Assembly: GCF_003667565.1 (NCBI RefSeq)
Contig: NZ_RCUX01000011.1
Coordinates: 53,939-117,938, forward strand
Length of the DNA stretch: 64,000 nucleotides
Source of the DNA: Mycetocola tolaasinivorans
GTDB lineage: Bacteria; Actinomycetota; Actinomycetes; Actinomycetales; Microbacteriaceae
Reading direction: 5' to 3'
The notes under the pieces were generated by a model. The model was not told where the DNA came from, ran no database searches, and saw only the letters and a program-made list of their open reading frames with translations. The position numbers and the translations under genes are program-made. Positions 43,564 to 52,298 of the stretch are shown here, piece after piece (positions within the stretch are counted from its first letter, which is position 1; the number at the start of each line of letters is the position of its first letter).

Positions 43564-43997
43564 TCGACCCTCCTGTACACGATGCCCTGATCGTTGTCCT
43601 GGAACCACAGCCACCCGAGCGGCAGATCCTCAGGAACCTCTTCTTGCCAAACAGCCTGAGCCGGAGCCCAGTTCACTTCCCCGCCCATATCTGAGATCGG
43701 GCCACCACCAGACCGAGCAAAGAACCGCCCAAGGTCCACCCGCGAGTAGCTCCCAGCAGAATCTAGCCAGGTGACTGCGATTCGATACCAGGGCGAGCCC
43801 CGGAGAGCTTCAGAACTCACGATGTCTACGCTGAAAAAACCGTCCGCGTCAGGTGTGGTCCGGACCTCTCTCGTCGCGAAGAGACGGTCCTCAGAGATGC
43901 CACCCGTGAACTTCTCCAAGGTGATAATTACCTCGACCGAGCGAGACTGAAGAGAACGCCAGGCGGGGTCCGTCAGGCGTCCCGTATAGATCGCCAT
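43560..43997 (-). CDS. Minor tail protein, unknown
   Basis: 145 aa, not recognised. Beta-rich, with GGEVNWAPAQAVWQEE and a C-terminal LPLGWLWFQDNDQG. Lies between the holin genes and the spike, coupled to the spike by ATGA, so it may connect spike and baseplate. Inference from position only. Confidence 0.7.
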   Translation of the reverse strand: MAIYTGRLTDPAWRSLQSRSVEVIITLEKFTGGISEDRLFATREVRTTPDADGFFSVDIVSSEALRGSPWYRIAVTWLDSAGSYSRVDLGRFFARSGGGPISDMGGEVNWAPAQAVWQEEVPEDLPLGWLWFQDNDQGIVYRRVE

Positions 43998-44221
43998 CAG
44001 CTACCGCCCTGTGCGCGCTTTCCCGGCGTGCGCTCGTGCGAGTAAACACTAGTCAGGAGCGACACCACACCTGCGAGAGTAGATGCCGACACGACCCCTG
44101 CCCAGTCCACGTCGATGATGCCGATCGCACCGGTACCGATGACCGCAACAGCGGTCTGGGCGAACGTCTTGATCGCGCGCTCGCCGGCGTAAATCCAAAA
44201 GTCCTTAGTCAGGTAATCCAT
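43997..44221 (-). CDS. Holin (small two-helix membrane protein)
   Basis: 74 aa with two hydrophobic segments (about 15-35 and 42-62) and a basic, hydrophilic tail HERTPGKRAQGG. The composition and length resemble r1t-type holins of actinobacterial siphoviruses. Located directly downstream of the endolysin and a second membrane protein; the start overlaps that gene's stop (TAATG). Would form membrane lesions at lysis. Confidence 0.75.
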   Translation of the reverse strand: MDYLTKDFWIYAGERAIKTFAQTAVAVIGTGAIGIIDVDWAGVVSASTLAGVVSLLTSVYSHERTPGKRAQGGS

Positions 44222-44652
44222 TACTCCCCCTTCGTGAACCGGCCCTGCGCGTCGCGCGGCTGGGTTCGTTCTTCCAAAACTGCGAGGCGTGTGTGATCTT
44301 TTCCGAGTTTTTCGCTCAGCGTCTTCACCTCGGCTTTGAGCTCGGCAACGTCACTCACGATGCCGCCCGTGACAGCCTCCCCACGGTCCACCACATCACG
44401 CAGTGATCCGCCATGGTTCGGAAGCACTTCATGCTTCACGGCTGCCAGGGTGGCCGTAGTGGTTGCTGCGTGTGCTCTGGTGTCTGCCATGAACTGCGGG
44501 AGCTCAGACAGAGCGCTCACGAAAACCCCAAAAGCCTTCACTGACGGCCATACCTTTCGTAAACCGGTGAGGGCCGCCGCTACTGCGACGGCCCACAATG
44601 CGATCTCACCGAGGGTGAGCGCCTGCAACCATTCGGGTACCCAATCCGGCAT
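44221..44652 (-). CDS. Membrane protein with coiled coil, lysis cassette (DUF2746-like)
   Basis: 143 aa. One N-terminal membrane helix (about residues 13-30), then helices and a predicted coiled coil around AELKAEVKTLSEKLGKDHTR, and a tail DAQGRFTKGE. Similar one-helix, coiled-coil proteins sit beside holins in mycobacteriophages. May be a second holin, antiholin or pinholin. Start overlaps the endolysin stop (TAATG). Confidence 0.65.
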   Translation of the reverse strand: MPDWVPEWLQALTLGEIALWAVAVAAALTGLRKVWPSVKAFGVFVSALSELPQFMADTRAHAATTTATLAAVKHEVLPNHGGSLRDVVDRGEAVTGGIVSDVAELKAEVKTLSEKLGKDHTRLAVLEERTQPRDAQGRFTKGE

Positions 44653-45413
44653 TAGCTACGGGCGGCAGCCAGGTAGTCGCGGCCCCGGTTTTCGGCCTCA
44701 CGCACCGCGGTATCGAACTGGTCGCGAGTGAGAGGCTTCGGGTGTTCTCCGAAAAGCTCGATGTTCAGCCCGATCGAGAAATCCCGTCCAGCGGTGTCTC
44801 CGTACACTCGTGCGCCGAGCTCGGTGATGAGTGCGACGCGGCCGTTCTTACCTTCTTCGCGAATGATCTTCGCCATGGTTTCCCCCTGAAAGTTCGGTTT
44901 TGGGGCGGCAGGCTTTGCCGATTCCGGCGTGACCGGCTGCTCCCCGATTACTGTGTGCCCGAGGAAAGCCCCCGGGCCGATGGCCCAACCCTCAAATACG
45001 AGGTGACGCCAGGCCTCGCGGAACTCCGCTGGCGTGACTGCGCCCGTGCCGCCGCGCTTGGGAAGATCGATTGTGGCGATCTTCCGGTCGGCGGTCACGA
45101 TCGCGACGTGTCCGGCATCGCCCCAAATGCGCTTACCGTCGCGCAGCCAGGTTCCCCAGACGCCAGACCAGTACAGGACCGCGCCCGGCGGTGCATCTTC
45201 CAGCCGGCCCCGGGTCAGTGCGCCTTCTTCCTGAGCGCCCTTACGCGCGTCGGTAGCCCACGGGTACGCGTCATGCTTCTGATCCGATCGCGGCGACCCG
45301 AAAGCCTGCCACGTGACTTGCAGACACCAGCCAGGCGTTACCTTGCCCGTATCGCGCAGCCTTCGCGCGGCCGCGAGACCATCAAGGGTCTTCGGTTCAA
45401 ATCTTGCGTTCAT
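44652..45413 (-). CDS. Endolysin
   Basis: 253 aa. N-terminal catalytic domain (about 1-130) with a Cys in PGWCLQVTWQAFG and a His in GDAGHVAIVTAD, the pattern of CHAP/NlpC-type cysteine amidases or peptidases. A Pro/Ala linker (about 165-180) leads to a C-terminal domain of about 70 residues, presumably wall-binding. No signal peptide, so it depends on the holin for export. AGGAGA precedes the ATG. The exact bond cleaved is unknown. Confidence 0.78.
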   Translation of the reverse strand: MNARFEPKTLDGLAAARRLRDTGKVTPGWCLQVTWQAFGSPRSDQKHDAYPWATDARKGAQEEGALTRGRLEDAPPGAVLYWSGVWGTWLRDGKRIWGDAGHVAIVTADRKIATIDLPKRGGTGAVTPAEFREAWRHLVFEGWAIGPGAFLGHTVIGEQPVTPESAKPAAPKPNFQGETMAKIIREEGKNGRVALITELGARVYGDTAGRDFSIGLNIELFGEHPKPLTRDQFDTAVREAENRGRDYLAAARS

Positions 45414-45420
45414 GTCTCTC

Positions 45421-46080
45421 CTAAGTCATTCGCCGGACATAACCGTTTGAGGTCACTCCGATAGCGGTCGCGGCGTTAGCCCCCGTGCCCGCGGCCGGTA
45501 GACTCGGCATTCGCACCCCAGACGCGTCAAGCTCGACTCGGTGGGAACCGAAGGTGATCAGAACCGCGGTCGACGTGAGTGAGATAAAGCCGTTGTTGTT
45601 GAAAAGCACCAGCGTGGTTCCGTCCGAGATCAGCTTCGAGGTGTTCGAGAAAACCACCGCACCAGCATTCGTCCCGGGATCCAGCGCGAGTCGGGTGCCG
45701 ACGTTGATTTTCCCGCCCAAGACCACGTCAAGGTCGGCTTCCACCGTGGTCTTCGCTCGTAGCCGGGTCTCGGCGGTCACGTCGAGTTTCTTCTCGATTG
45801 ACACGTCGTCACGAAAACGCGCGGCCGCGGTCACGTCCAGTGTTTTCGTCACCGAAACGTCGCCGGCGAACTTCATCGGGCCGGACCAATCGAAGGTCCC
45901 ATCGCCTCGGAAAAGTCCCGAGACGTACTGCGAACCGCGAACGATGAGACCTTCGTCGGAAAGGATCTCGAGCGCCCCATCAGAAACCGAGCTGTACCCG
46001 ATCGGCGCGGCTGCGTTCAGCCGGCGCACCTGGTGCGGCATGGTCGACCCGCCATGTTTTAGATTGTCAATTCGGGCCAA
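45421..46080 (-). CDS. Phage tail-associated protein with repeated beta segments
   Basis: 219 aa. The middle contains four related units (SVTKTLDVTAAARFRDDV, SIEKKLDVTAETRLRAKT, TVEADLDVVLGGKINVGT), likely a trimeric beta-helix rod. TTG start at 46080 with GGAGGT nine bases upstream; ATG 46041 is the alternative. It lies between the minor tail protein and the endolysin, so a fibre or baseplate component is probable. Confidence 0.68.
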   Translation of the reverse strand: MARIDNLKHGGSTMPHQVRRLNAAAPIGYSSVSDGALEILSDEGLIVRGSQYVSGLFRGDGTFDWSGPMKFAGDVSVTKTLDVTAAARFRDDVSIEKKLDVTAETRLRAKTTVEADLDVVLGGKINVGTRLALDPGTNAGAVVFSNTSKLISDGTTLVLFNNNGFISLTSTAVLITFGSHRVELDASGVRMPSLPAAGTGANAATAIGVTSNGYVRRMT

Positions 46081-47167
46081 TGTCTTGCACCTCCACCGAT
46101 GCGATATTGGTCATGTCACACGAGTAGCTGATGACATACCGTAGATGGGTCGAGGGCCCGAAGATCGGGTCGCTCGAGAAAGTCAGCGCCGCGGCCAACC
46201 CCAGTGAGATATCCCCGATCGCCGGCAAGCCTCGGTCGCCCGACCCTTCCACCTTGAAAGACCACTGCTGAGTGATCTGACCGAAAGCGGCCGCATCAGA
46301 GCGGGCCTGCGCATTCAGCTGCGCAAGGTTGCTGATTTCCTTGTACGGGTGCGCCCCGTCCAAGAAAACCGTGCCTCCGGGCATGATCGGTGCGCCGGCC
46401 TTACCGACCGGCATCTTCTTCTCCGACCCCTTACCGATCGTGTGCACGCCAGAAAAGGACTTCTGACCATTCCACGCGGCATCGAAATCGGTGACCGCCG
46501 ACCGGGACGCATCCACATGCCAATCAACGCGGCCTCGAGACAGCCGCGGCGAGCCCACCCGTACGACCCATTCCAGGGTGCCGGCGGTGGACCATCGCGG
46601 GTCGAAGTCCAGATCGGGGCCGCCCTCAGCATTTTGAAGCTCGGACAGCATCTGCTCGATGGTCCAAAATTCGTAATTCCAAAAGGTGCGGGACACCCCG
46701 CCTGTCGCGTCCGCGGGTAGCACGAGCGGTAGGTTCCAGCGTTCTGGGTCGCCGCCCTGCGCTTGGCGGCGGAGGATCTCACGCACCGCCGCCGGCCACG
46801 TCTTACGATCGACCTTCAAAGTGCCGTCGGGATACTCCGGCACCGACCCGGTACCGATCACGGCAAAAGGAAGCCGGCGGGCGAAGACCGTGCGCACGCA
46901 CTCGGTCTTGATCGTGATTTCACCCTTGGTCTTCGAATATCGGGAGTCGATCACGTATCCCGCATACTGCGGAACGCCGTCCCACTCAGCCACGAAGATC
47001 ATCGCCCAGACCGCGGTGAGGCGAAGCCAGTCGTGCCCGTCTCTCACGTTGAAAGTCGCGCCTCCCGTGGAAACCGCATTCAGGATCCTGGTGAAACTCG
47101 CGGCCTTCGGCTCGACCCGTGCGATCGGACGCATCGACGAATGCTCAACGATTTTGTACGTCCACAC
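46067..47167 (-). CDS. Minor tail protein (baseplate hub type)
   Basis: About 366 aa. Sequence such as VWAMIFVAEWDGVPQYAGYV and EITIKTECVRTVF resembles the ReqiPepy6 Gp37-like minor tail proteins, which are related to tail hub proteins. GTG start at 47167 is supported by GGAGGT six bases upstream; the ATG at 47257 lies within the preceding gene. Follows the distal tail protein as in other siphoviruses. Confidence 0.75.
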   Translation of the reverse strand: MWTYKIVEHSSMRPIARVEPKAASFTRILNAVSTGGATFNVRDGHDWLRLTAVWAMIFVAEWDGVPQYAGYVIDSRYSKTKGEITIKTECVRTVFARRLPFAVIGTGSVPEYPDGTLKVDRKTWPAAVREILRRQAQGGDPERWNLPLVLPADATGGVSRTFWNYEFWTIEQMLSELQNAEGGPDLDFDPRWSTAGTLEWVVRVGSPRLSRGRVDWHVDASRSAVTDFDAAWNGQKSFSGVHTIGKGSEKKMPVGKAGAPIMPGGTVFLDGAHPYKEISNLAQLNAQARSDAAAFGQITQQWSFKVEGSGDRGLPAIGDISLGLAAALTFSSDPIFGPSTHLRYVISYSCDMTNIASVEVQDIGPN

Positions 47168-47169
47168 GA

Positions 47170-47946
47170 TCACACCTCCGTGTCCACGACAGTGGTCACC
47201 AAAGACCCGCCAGCGCTGATTTGATGCGACACTCGAGCGCCACCAGGGATGCTCCACAGGTCAGCGCGTCCGGTGCCGCCGTACACGATGGCCCCATTGA
47301 TTCGCAGGATTCCCGTCGACATGTCGATGGTGTGCACCTGACTCGAAGTCAGAGCAGCCGTCACCACGAACCTCCGGCCGCCCGGGCCAGTGATGGTGTA
47401 CCCGCCAGGGGTAGACCCGCGAACCGTGAACTGAGGCCATGCAGGCGCATTCCCCCGATGGAAAGCCGGTGTTACCCCATCGAAAGACCGGGTCTCGCCG
47501 TACTTCCTCGGATCCGGGCACTCGATCTGGATCAGGAAATCCCCGGATGACTCGTCCTGGCTGTTCTGTGAGGCGCGAGCAGATACCAGCCGGCAGTCGG
47601 CCCACAAGGTTTTGCCCTCGTATTCGACGATGATCCGTCCAAGCTCGCCGTCGTTCAGCACGGACATGAGCTCGGTGCGCAGCTGCTCGAAATCCTCCGG
47701 GTCCCGAGCGAGGATCGCGCCAGAGATCGACACGACCCGCGCCTCCATGAACCCCGGAGCATCGAATGATCCATGACCCAGCGGACGGGTGGAACGCTCA
47801 GACCGGAACGCCCCTCCGTCCCACCAGCCCTTGAACCCGTCATTGGGGGCGATCACGAGTCCGCGATCGTCCCCAAACACCAGACCGCCAAACCGAAAGG
47901 TGACGGCCGGGAGCTGGCCGGGAAGCCCGATTGAAACGCTATTCAC
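47170..47946 (-). CDS. Distal tail protein (Dit-like)
   Basis: 258 aa, directly after the tape measure gene, where siphoviruses encode Dit. N-terminal half with FMEARVVSISGAI and DPEDFEQLRTELMSVL matches the tail-tube-like domain of Dit proteins; the C-terminal half is a beta-rich galectin-like part (YTITGPGGRRFVVTAAL). GTG start with GGAGGGG upstream, overlapping the tape measure stop by 8 bases. Confidence 0.8.
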   Translation of the reverse strand: MNSVSIGLPGQLPAVTFRFGGLVFGDDRGLVIAPNDGFKGWWDGGAFRSERSTRPLGHGSFDAPGFMEARVVSISGAILARDPEDFEQLRTELMSVLNDGELGRIIVEYEGKTLWADCRLVSARASQNSQDESSGDFLIQIECPDPRKYGETRSFDGVTPAFHRGNAPAWPQFTVRGSTPGGYTITGPGGRRFVVTAALTSSQVHTIDMSTGILRINGAIVYGGTGRADLWSIPGGARVSHQISAGGSLVTTVVDTEV

Positions 47947-50227
47947 CGCGCCCCCTCCACTCGTTCTCGGCCGCGAACGCCTTCGCGAAACCGGTCGCGC
48001 TCATGCCCTCTGGCGCGTACACAGTGATCTGGTCGCCTTCGCGTCGCGGGGCCTCCTGTCGGCCGCCCAGCGAGTCGTAAAAGCGATCGTTCAGAGGCAG
48101 CACGACCTCGTCGTGTCGGCCTTCGCCGATGTTCGCCAGAATGCCGCCGGGCTGCGCGGGCACGATCGCGCCGGCTGCCAGCTTTGGAATCTTCGGAATC
48201 TCGAGGCTGATTGCGCCGCCCGTGATCCCGGACAGCAGCCCGGAGACGTTGTTGATGCCGCCGATCATGCCGTTGATGATCTCGATTACGTTGTTCAATA
48301 CGCCCTTCGCGATCCCGACGATTCCGTCCCAGATGCTGGTGAAGATTTGGACAATCCCGTCCCAGGCTTTCTCCCAGTCGCCCGTGAAGACGCCGGTGAG
48401 GAAATCGATCAGACCTTGCCAATAGCCTTGGAGCATTTCGATGATCGGCATGAGTAGATTGCTGATCGTCCCGACGAGCGCCTCGATCAGCGGAATCAGA
48501 ATCGCGAAGGCGACCTGCAGCCCACCCGAGATGATGTTCGCCAAGACCGACAGGAGCACTGTCAGTGGCGGCAAGATGACCCCGATCAGCTCAAGCAGCG
48601 GAGAAAGGAGCGACATGATCGGCGGCAACAGCTCGAGGAAAACGTCGACTAGCGGCAGAATCACCGGAAGAAGCGTAGTTATGAGTCCGATCAGAGGGAC
48701 CAGGACCGCGTCGAGCAGCGGCAGCAGCCCCTCGATCAGTCGAACGACGGCTGGCAGGAGTTCCTGGATCGCAGGCATCAGCGCTTCCAGGATTGCTCCG
48801 GCCGCCGGCAGCAGGGCCTGGATCAGATTCCAGACCACCGCCGCCACCTGCAAGATCACCGGGATTAGCAGCGGTAGCACGTCAGCCGCGAACTGAGCGA
48901 ACATCGAGATCAGCGGCAGGATCAGCGGCGCGAGCTCCAAAAGAGCCTGCGCGAGAACCGCACCGGCCATCTGCGCGAGCTGAGACAGCACCTCGACCAG
49001 TTGTGAGATGACTGGCTGCAGCTTCGCCCCAGCATCCTCGAATGCGAGCCTGAAAAGCCCGCCGATCTCGCCGAGAGCATCGCGCAGCGGCTGCGATACG
49101 GCAATGAGCCCGCCAATCGCGCCGACGATGACCCCGATAGGGCTCGCCAGCGCGGCCAGCGGACCGGCCAGCGCGCCAACAACCGGGATTTGCGCGATCA
49201 GCCCGGCAAGGCCACCGGCTGCAAGGGCAGCAAAGGCTCCGACGAGAGGGCCAAGAACCCCGCTCATCCCAGAGAAGTTCGTCTTGGTTTTCCCGCCGGA
49301 TTCCGCGAAGGCGTTAAGCTTCCCGGCCAGCGCCTCGACCTTTGGGGTCAGTAGCTTTCCGAGTGATTCGCCCAGCTGGGCGGCCTTGGCTTCGATCGGC
49401 CCCATCGCGGCTGTGATTGCCTGCAGCAGCGGTGCGATGAGGGGGAAGGCCCCACCCATTACGCCGGCTCCGATGCGCCCCAGGGCCGACCCGAAGTTAT
49501 CCATCGATCCTTCGAGCGTGGTACCCATTTCCTTGGCGACGGTGCCTGCGGCGGCTGTCATCGCTTCTTCGAAGTCGGCGAACCCGATCTTGCTGGCCGT
49601 GGCCATCTTGAAGACCTGCTCCGTGGTAGTACCGAATTTGTTCGCGAGCTCCTGATAGATCGGCAAGCCTCGATCTGCGACCTGCGAGAGCACGTCGTTC
49701 TGGGCCTTACCCAGCGATGCGACCTTGCCGTAGATGGAACCCATCTCGTCCAAGCCCACGCCCGCAGCCGACGCCGAGTTGGCGACCGATTTCAGAACAC
49801 CCTCGAGCTGCTTGCCAGGCTTGATCTGCGCGGCCACGAGCTGCGCCGCGGTGGTCGCCGCGTCGCCAAGCCCGAAAGCGGTGCCTTTCACCGAGGCGAG
49901 GGCATTTTTCATGATCTCCTTGACGGAGTCACCCTCGTTACCGAGGCCCTTGAGTTTCGCGGTCGCGTTCTCGATTGCTCCGAGACGCCCGAGGCCCTTA
50001 GCGATCGCGGTTCCGGCCAACCCCGCGGCCACGGCACCGATAGCGGTTGCGCCGGTCTTCACGACGCCACCCATCGCGCCGGTCAGCTTTGCCCCGAGCG
50101 ACTTACCCACCTTCTCGGTGGACTTCTGCACTTCCGGCCCGCCAACCGCCTGCTCGATGTCCTTCTGGACCCCGGGCATCTTGGTTGTCAGCGCGACGTA
50201 GGCATTCGCAATTTCAATTCCCGCCAT
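47939..50227 (-). CDS. Tail tape measure protein
   Basis: 762 aa, the longest prophage gene. Ala/Gly-rich helical N-terminus, GLGDAATTAAQLVAAQIKPG region typical of tape measures, then a long hydrophobic, repetitive region (about 330-620) with membrane-like segments. It sets tail length and helps DNA entry. By the rough rule of 0.15 nm per residue the tail would be about 110 nm. GGGGGGAAGC precedes the ATG. Confidence 0.93.
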   Translation of the reverse strand: MAGIEIANAYVALTTKMPGVQKDIEQAVGGPEVQKSTEKVGKSLGAKLTGAMGGVVKTGATAIGAVAAGLAGTAIAKGLGRLGAIENATAKLKGLGNEGDSVKEIMKNALASVKGTAFGLGDAATTAAQLVAAQIKPGKQLEGVLKSVANSASAAGVGLDEMGSIYGKVASLGKAQNDVLSQVADRGLPIYQELANKFGTTTEQVFKMATASKIGFADFEEAMTAAAGTVAKEMGTTLEGSMDNFGSALGRIGAGVMGGAFPLIAPLLQAITAAMGPIEAKAAQLGESLGKLLTPKVEALAGKLNAFAESGGKTKTNFSGMSGVLGPLVGAFAALAAGGLAGLIAQIPVVGALAGPLAALASPIGVIVGAIGGLIAVSQPLRDALGEIGGLFRLAFEDAGAKLQPVISQLVEVLSQLAQMAGAVLAQALLELAPLILPLISMFAQFAADVLPLLIPVILQVAAVVWNLIQALLPAAGAILEALMPAIQELLPAVVRLIEGLLPLLDAVLVPLIGLITTLLPVILPLVDVFLELLPPIMSLLSPLLELIGVILPPLTVLLSVLANIISGGLQVAFAILIPLIEALVGTISNLLMPIIEMLQGYWQGLIDFLTGVFTGDWEKAWDGIVQIFTSIWDGIVGIAKGVLNNVIEIINGMIGGINNVSGLLSGITGGAISLEIPKIPKLAAGAIVPAQPGGILANIGEGRHDEVVLPLNDRFYDSLGGRQEAPRREGDQITVYAPEGMSATGFAKAFAAENEWRGRGE

Positions 50228-50247
50228 GCTTCCCCCCGGAATGCGGA

Positions 50248-50274
50248 AACCCCGCCTGGCATTCAGGCGGGGTT
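50248..50274 (-). terminator. Hairpin between tail chaperone and tape measure genes
   Basis: 11-bp stem AACCCCGCCTG on both arms with a five-base loop, no clear U tract; likely partial terminator or mRNA processing/stability element. Confidence 0.5.
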
Positions 50275-50280
50275 CCTTGG

Positions 50281-50972
50281 TTAGTTTTTACGGTTGGCTT
50301 GCCGGCGCTTGTGCGCGGCCGCCTGACGGTCGGCCTGCTCGCGCTCTGCCCGCTTCTCATGCGCGTACGGCGGCGCGGGGATCTCCTCGGGCTTCGGGCC
50401 CTTGCGCCCGCCCTCGCTCCACGCGATCATGGTCAGCGTGTGCGACACCAACCGTCCCGCTTGGCTCGCCTCAGAAAGCGCCATCGGACCGCCCACGGAC
50501 CGCCAGAACGCCGACCCCGGCGGGAGCCACACAAGCAGGTCTGCAAGCTCGCCCACGCTCACGCCGCGGCCCGCCAGGCACTCCGACAGGCTCACCCCGT
50601 ATTCAGCCCTCAGCGAGGCGGCTACAGCGCCGCGATGGTGTTGCAGCGCCTCGCTGAGGATTAGGAGTTTGGGGAGAGAGCGTCAAGCAGATCTCGGATG
50701 AACTGCGTACCGCTCTCGAGGCCCACGCGTCCGTTCTCGCCTCGAAGGCCGTTCATGACCTTTGAAAAGTCGTCACCCACGAGGCGGCGCAGCACGCCGG
50801 GGATTCGCTGTGCGTCATTGTTCTCGATGCGCGCCAGATCATCCAACAGCTCGAAGTCGTCCAGCGCGTCCTTCGCGACGGTAACCTCGATGCCCTGCAC
50901 GGTGACCTTGTAGTGACCGTCCACGACCTCGAGCTTCTTCTTGCGATCCTGCGGCTTCTTGATATCAGCCAT
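50281..50972 (-). CDS. Tail assembly chaperone fusion (gpGT-type) made by -1 frameshift
   Basis: Extended product of 230 aa. Ribosomes slipping back one base on CCCAAAC (50667-50673) leave the first frame after residue 102 and continue for 128 codons, through LLILSEALQHHRG and SLSECLAGRGVSVGELADLL, to the stop at 50281. The second reading frame alone has only a weak internal GTG, while the slip gives an unbroken frame. As in lambda G/GT, the longer form would bind the tail tube protein. Confidence 0.8.
50661..50972 (-). CDS. Tail assembly chaperone (gpG-type)
   Basis: 103 aa, acidic helical protein between tail tube and tape measure genes, the standard place of gpG. Starts at ATG 50972 with AAGGAG six bases upstream and ends TCC TAA two codons after the slippery site. 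It would coat the tape measure during tail assembly. Confidence 0.85.
   Translation of the reverse strand: MADIKKPQDRKKKLEVVDGHYKVTVQGIEVTVAKDALDDFELLDDLARIENNDAQRIPGVLRRLVGDDFSKVMNGLRGENGRVGLESGTQFIRDLLDALSPNS
50667..50673 (-). promoter_or_regulatory. -1 frameshift slippery site CCCAAAC
   Basis: In frame as C CCA AAC, a canonical X XXY YYZ heptamer, followed by TCC TAA in the zero frame. Just downstream CTCAGCGAGGCG can pair with CGCCTCGCTGAG (about 50608-50655, minus strand), a possible stimulatory hairpin. Confidence 0.82.
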
Positions 50973-51022
50973 TCCCTACTCCTTCGGCTCTGAAAACTGT
51001 GTCGGCTCTGAAAAATGAGGCA

Positions 51023-51049
51023 GGTGGGGCGGAGCCGAAAACACCCCAC
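51023..51049 (-). terminator. Terminator after the tail tube gene
   Basis: Minus strand GGTGGGG pairs with CCCCACC around a 13-base loop and is followed by CATTTTTC. Confidence 0.6.
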
Positions 51050-51059
51050 CCGCCAGTCG

Positions 51060-51617
51060 TTACGAACCGGCCGGAGTTTCCAGGTCGGTCGAAAACACGG
51101 TGTACTCGCCGATGATCTCGCCGAGCATCCCGAACCCGGAGATGTCCGCGTTGGAGTACACCCGGTCACCGTCTGGAACGATTTCCAGACGGGGGATGAT
51201 GGTGCGTTCCTTCACGGTCTCGTCGTCGGTATCGAACTTGTCGATCACGCACACGCGCGGGCTGACCTTCTGGCCGGGCCCGCGCACCTCCTTGCGCACG
51301 CCGGAAGTCGAGGCGGCGGAGACCACGTCATACCGAAGTTCACGGGTCTGGGCCTTGTCCTCGAGCGCGACGAACTTCACCTGAGTTCCAGGCGACTCGA
51401 TGCGCGAGCGCACGACACCGTTCTTCTGGTGCCCTCGAATCTCGCTCTTGGACCCGGTCAGGGTCTCCGTGATGCCGTCCGAGTGCAGCCAACCCACGTC
51501 CTCAAACACCGCCCCAACGGGCGCGCTGATGGTGGTGGGCACGGTCGTGCCGATGGGCGCGAGATACACAGCATCCGCGCCGCCAAAAATACGAGCCAGG
51601 TCAGCGTTCACCGTCAT
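51060..51617 (-). CDS. Major tail tube protein
   Basis: 185 aa, single beta-rich domain. Features VEDVGWLHSDGI-like N-terminal segment (VFEDVGWLHSDGITETL) and a C-terminal FGMLGEIIGEYTVFSTD resemble actinophage major tail proteins. AAGGGGG six bases before the ATG, hairpins on both sides of the gene, and its position before the frameshifted chaperones support the call. Confidence 0.85.
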   Translation of the reverse strand: MTVNADLARIFGGADAVYLAPIGTTVPTTISAPVGAVFEDVGWLHSDGITETLTGSKSEIRGHQKNGVVRSRIESPGTQVKFVALEDKAQTRELRYDVVSAASTSGVRKEVRGPGQKVSPRVCVIDKFDTDDETVKERTIIPRLEIVPDGDRVYSNADISGFGMLGEIIGEYTVFSTDLETPAGS

Positions 51618-51652
51618 GGCTCACCCCCTTTTCTGCCCGGTTTTGGGCATAG

Positions 51653-51677
51653 AAAAAGCCCCACCCGAGGGTGAGGC
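51653..51677 (-). terminator. Terminator upstream of the tail tube gene
   Basis: Minus strand GCCTCACC/GGTGGGGC stem with one mismatch, then TTTTT. A partial terminator here would set the tail tube gene apart from the connector genes. Confidence 0.65.
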
Positions 51678-51685
51678 ATGAATGG

Positions 51686-52066
51686 TTAGATGATGCGTTT
51701 CCCTCGCACCCGAAGCGAGACCTGCCCGGAGTATCGGGCGCGGCCTGTATCGGGGTCAGGGTCGAAGTACGGGCCAGTGACCTCAGTCAGGCCACGCACG
51801 AGAGGCATGGCCGAATAGTCGTTGAGAAAGACGCTGCGCAGCTTCTGCGCAGCCGCGGACGCATCCGCCTTGGACTTTCCCCATGCGGTCCAGGAGATCG
51901 ACACGGTTTCGACAGCACGGTTGTCAGCCGCGCCCCCTACCCGCATGATCTGAATGAACCGTGGCGGGATGACCTTCGGCACGAACGCCGCTGCATCACC
52001 CTCGACACGGGTCTTGAGGAAATCGGTAACCATCACCTCGGAATCAGGAAACTCAACGCGCCCCAT
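51686..52066 (-). CDS. Tail terminator-like protein
   Basis: 126 aa. Alpha/beta composition and place (after the connector proteins, before the tail tube) fit the tail completion/terminator protein. Start MGRVEFPDSEVMVTDFLKTR overlaps the preceding gene; GAGG lies upstream. No direct motif; call rests on synteny. Confidence 0.65.
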   Translation of the reverse strand: MGRVEFPDSEVMVTDFLKTRVEGDAAAFVPKVIPPRFIQIMRVGGAADNRAVETVSISWTAWGKSKADASAAAQKLRSVFLNDYSAMPLVRGLTEVTGPYFDPDPDTGRARYSGQVSLRVRGKRII

Positions 52067-52298
52067 GAACGGCCCTCGTCAGCTTCTTGTCCTTGGCCTC
52101 TGCAACGGCTCCCTCGATGTTCGCCGGCCGCACGTAGGCTCGCGCGGTGTACCGGTGTGGCACCACGTTCACCTCGAAATCAGGACCGGCGTTCTGCTGG
52201 ATGCGCTTGGCCGCGCGAACCACGGCCGAAGTAGCCTCGCGCGAGGTCATCAACTGGTTGATGCCTCTGAGGTTGAGCTTCACTTTCGCGTTAGCCAT
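52053..52298 (-). CDS. HK97 gp10-like neck protein
   Basis: 81 aa, basic. The pattern REATSAVVRAAKRIQQNA followed by VVPHRYTARAYVRPANIEGA is that of small gp10-type neck/tail-completion proteins (two helices plus sheet). An alternative ATG one codon upstream exists. Overlaps both neighbours. Confidence 0.65.
   Translation of the reverse strand: MANAKVKLNLRGINQLMTSREATSAVVRAAKRIQQNAGPDFEVNVVPHRYTARAYVRPANIEGAVAEAKDKKLTRAVHGAR

Noticed and set aside
50281..50595. Second tail chaperone frame as an independent gene from its internal GTG
   Set aside because: No ribosome site before the GTG, and the slippery heptamer gives a better explanation through frameshifting.
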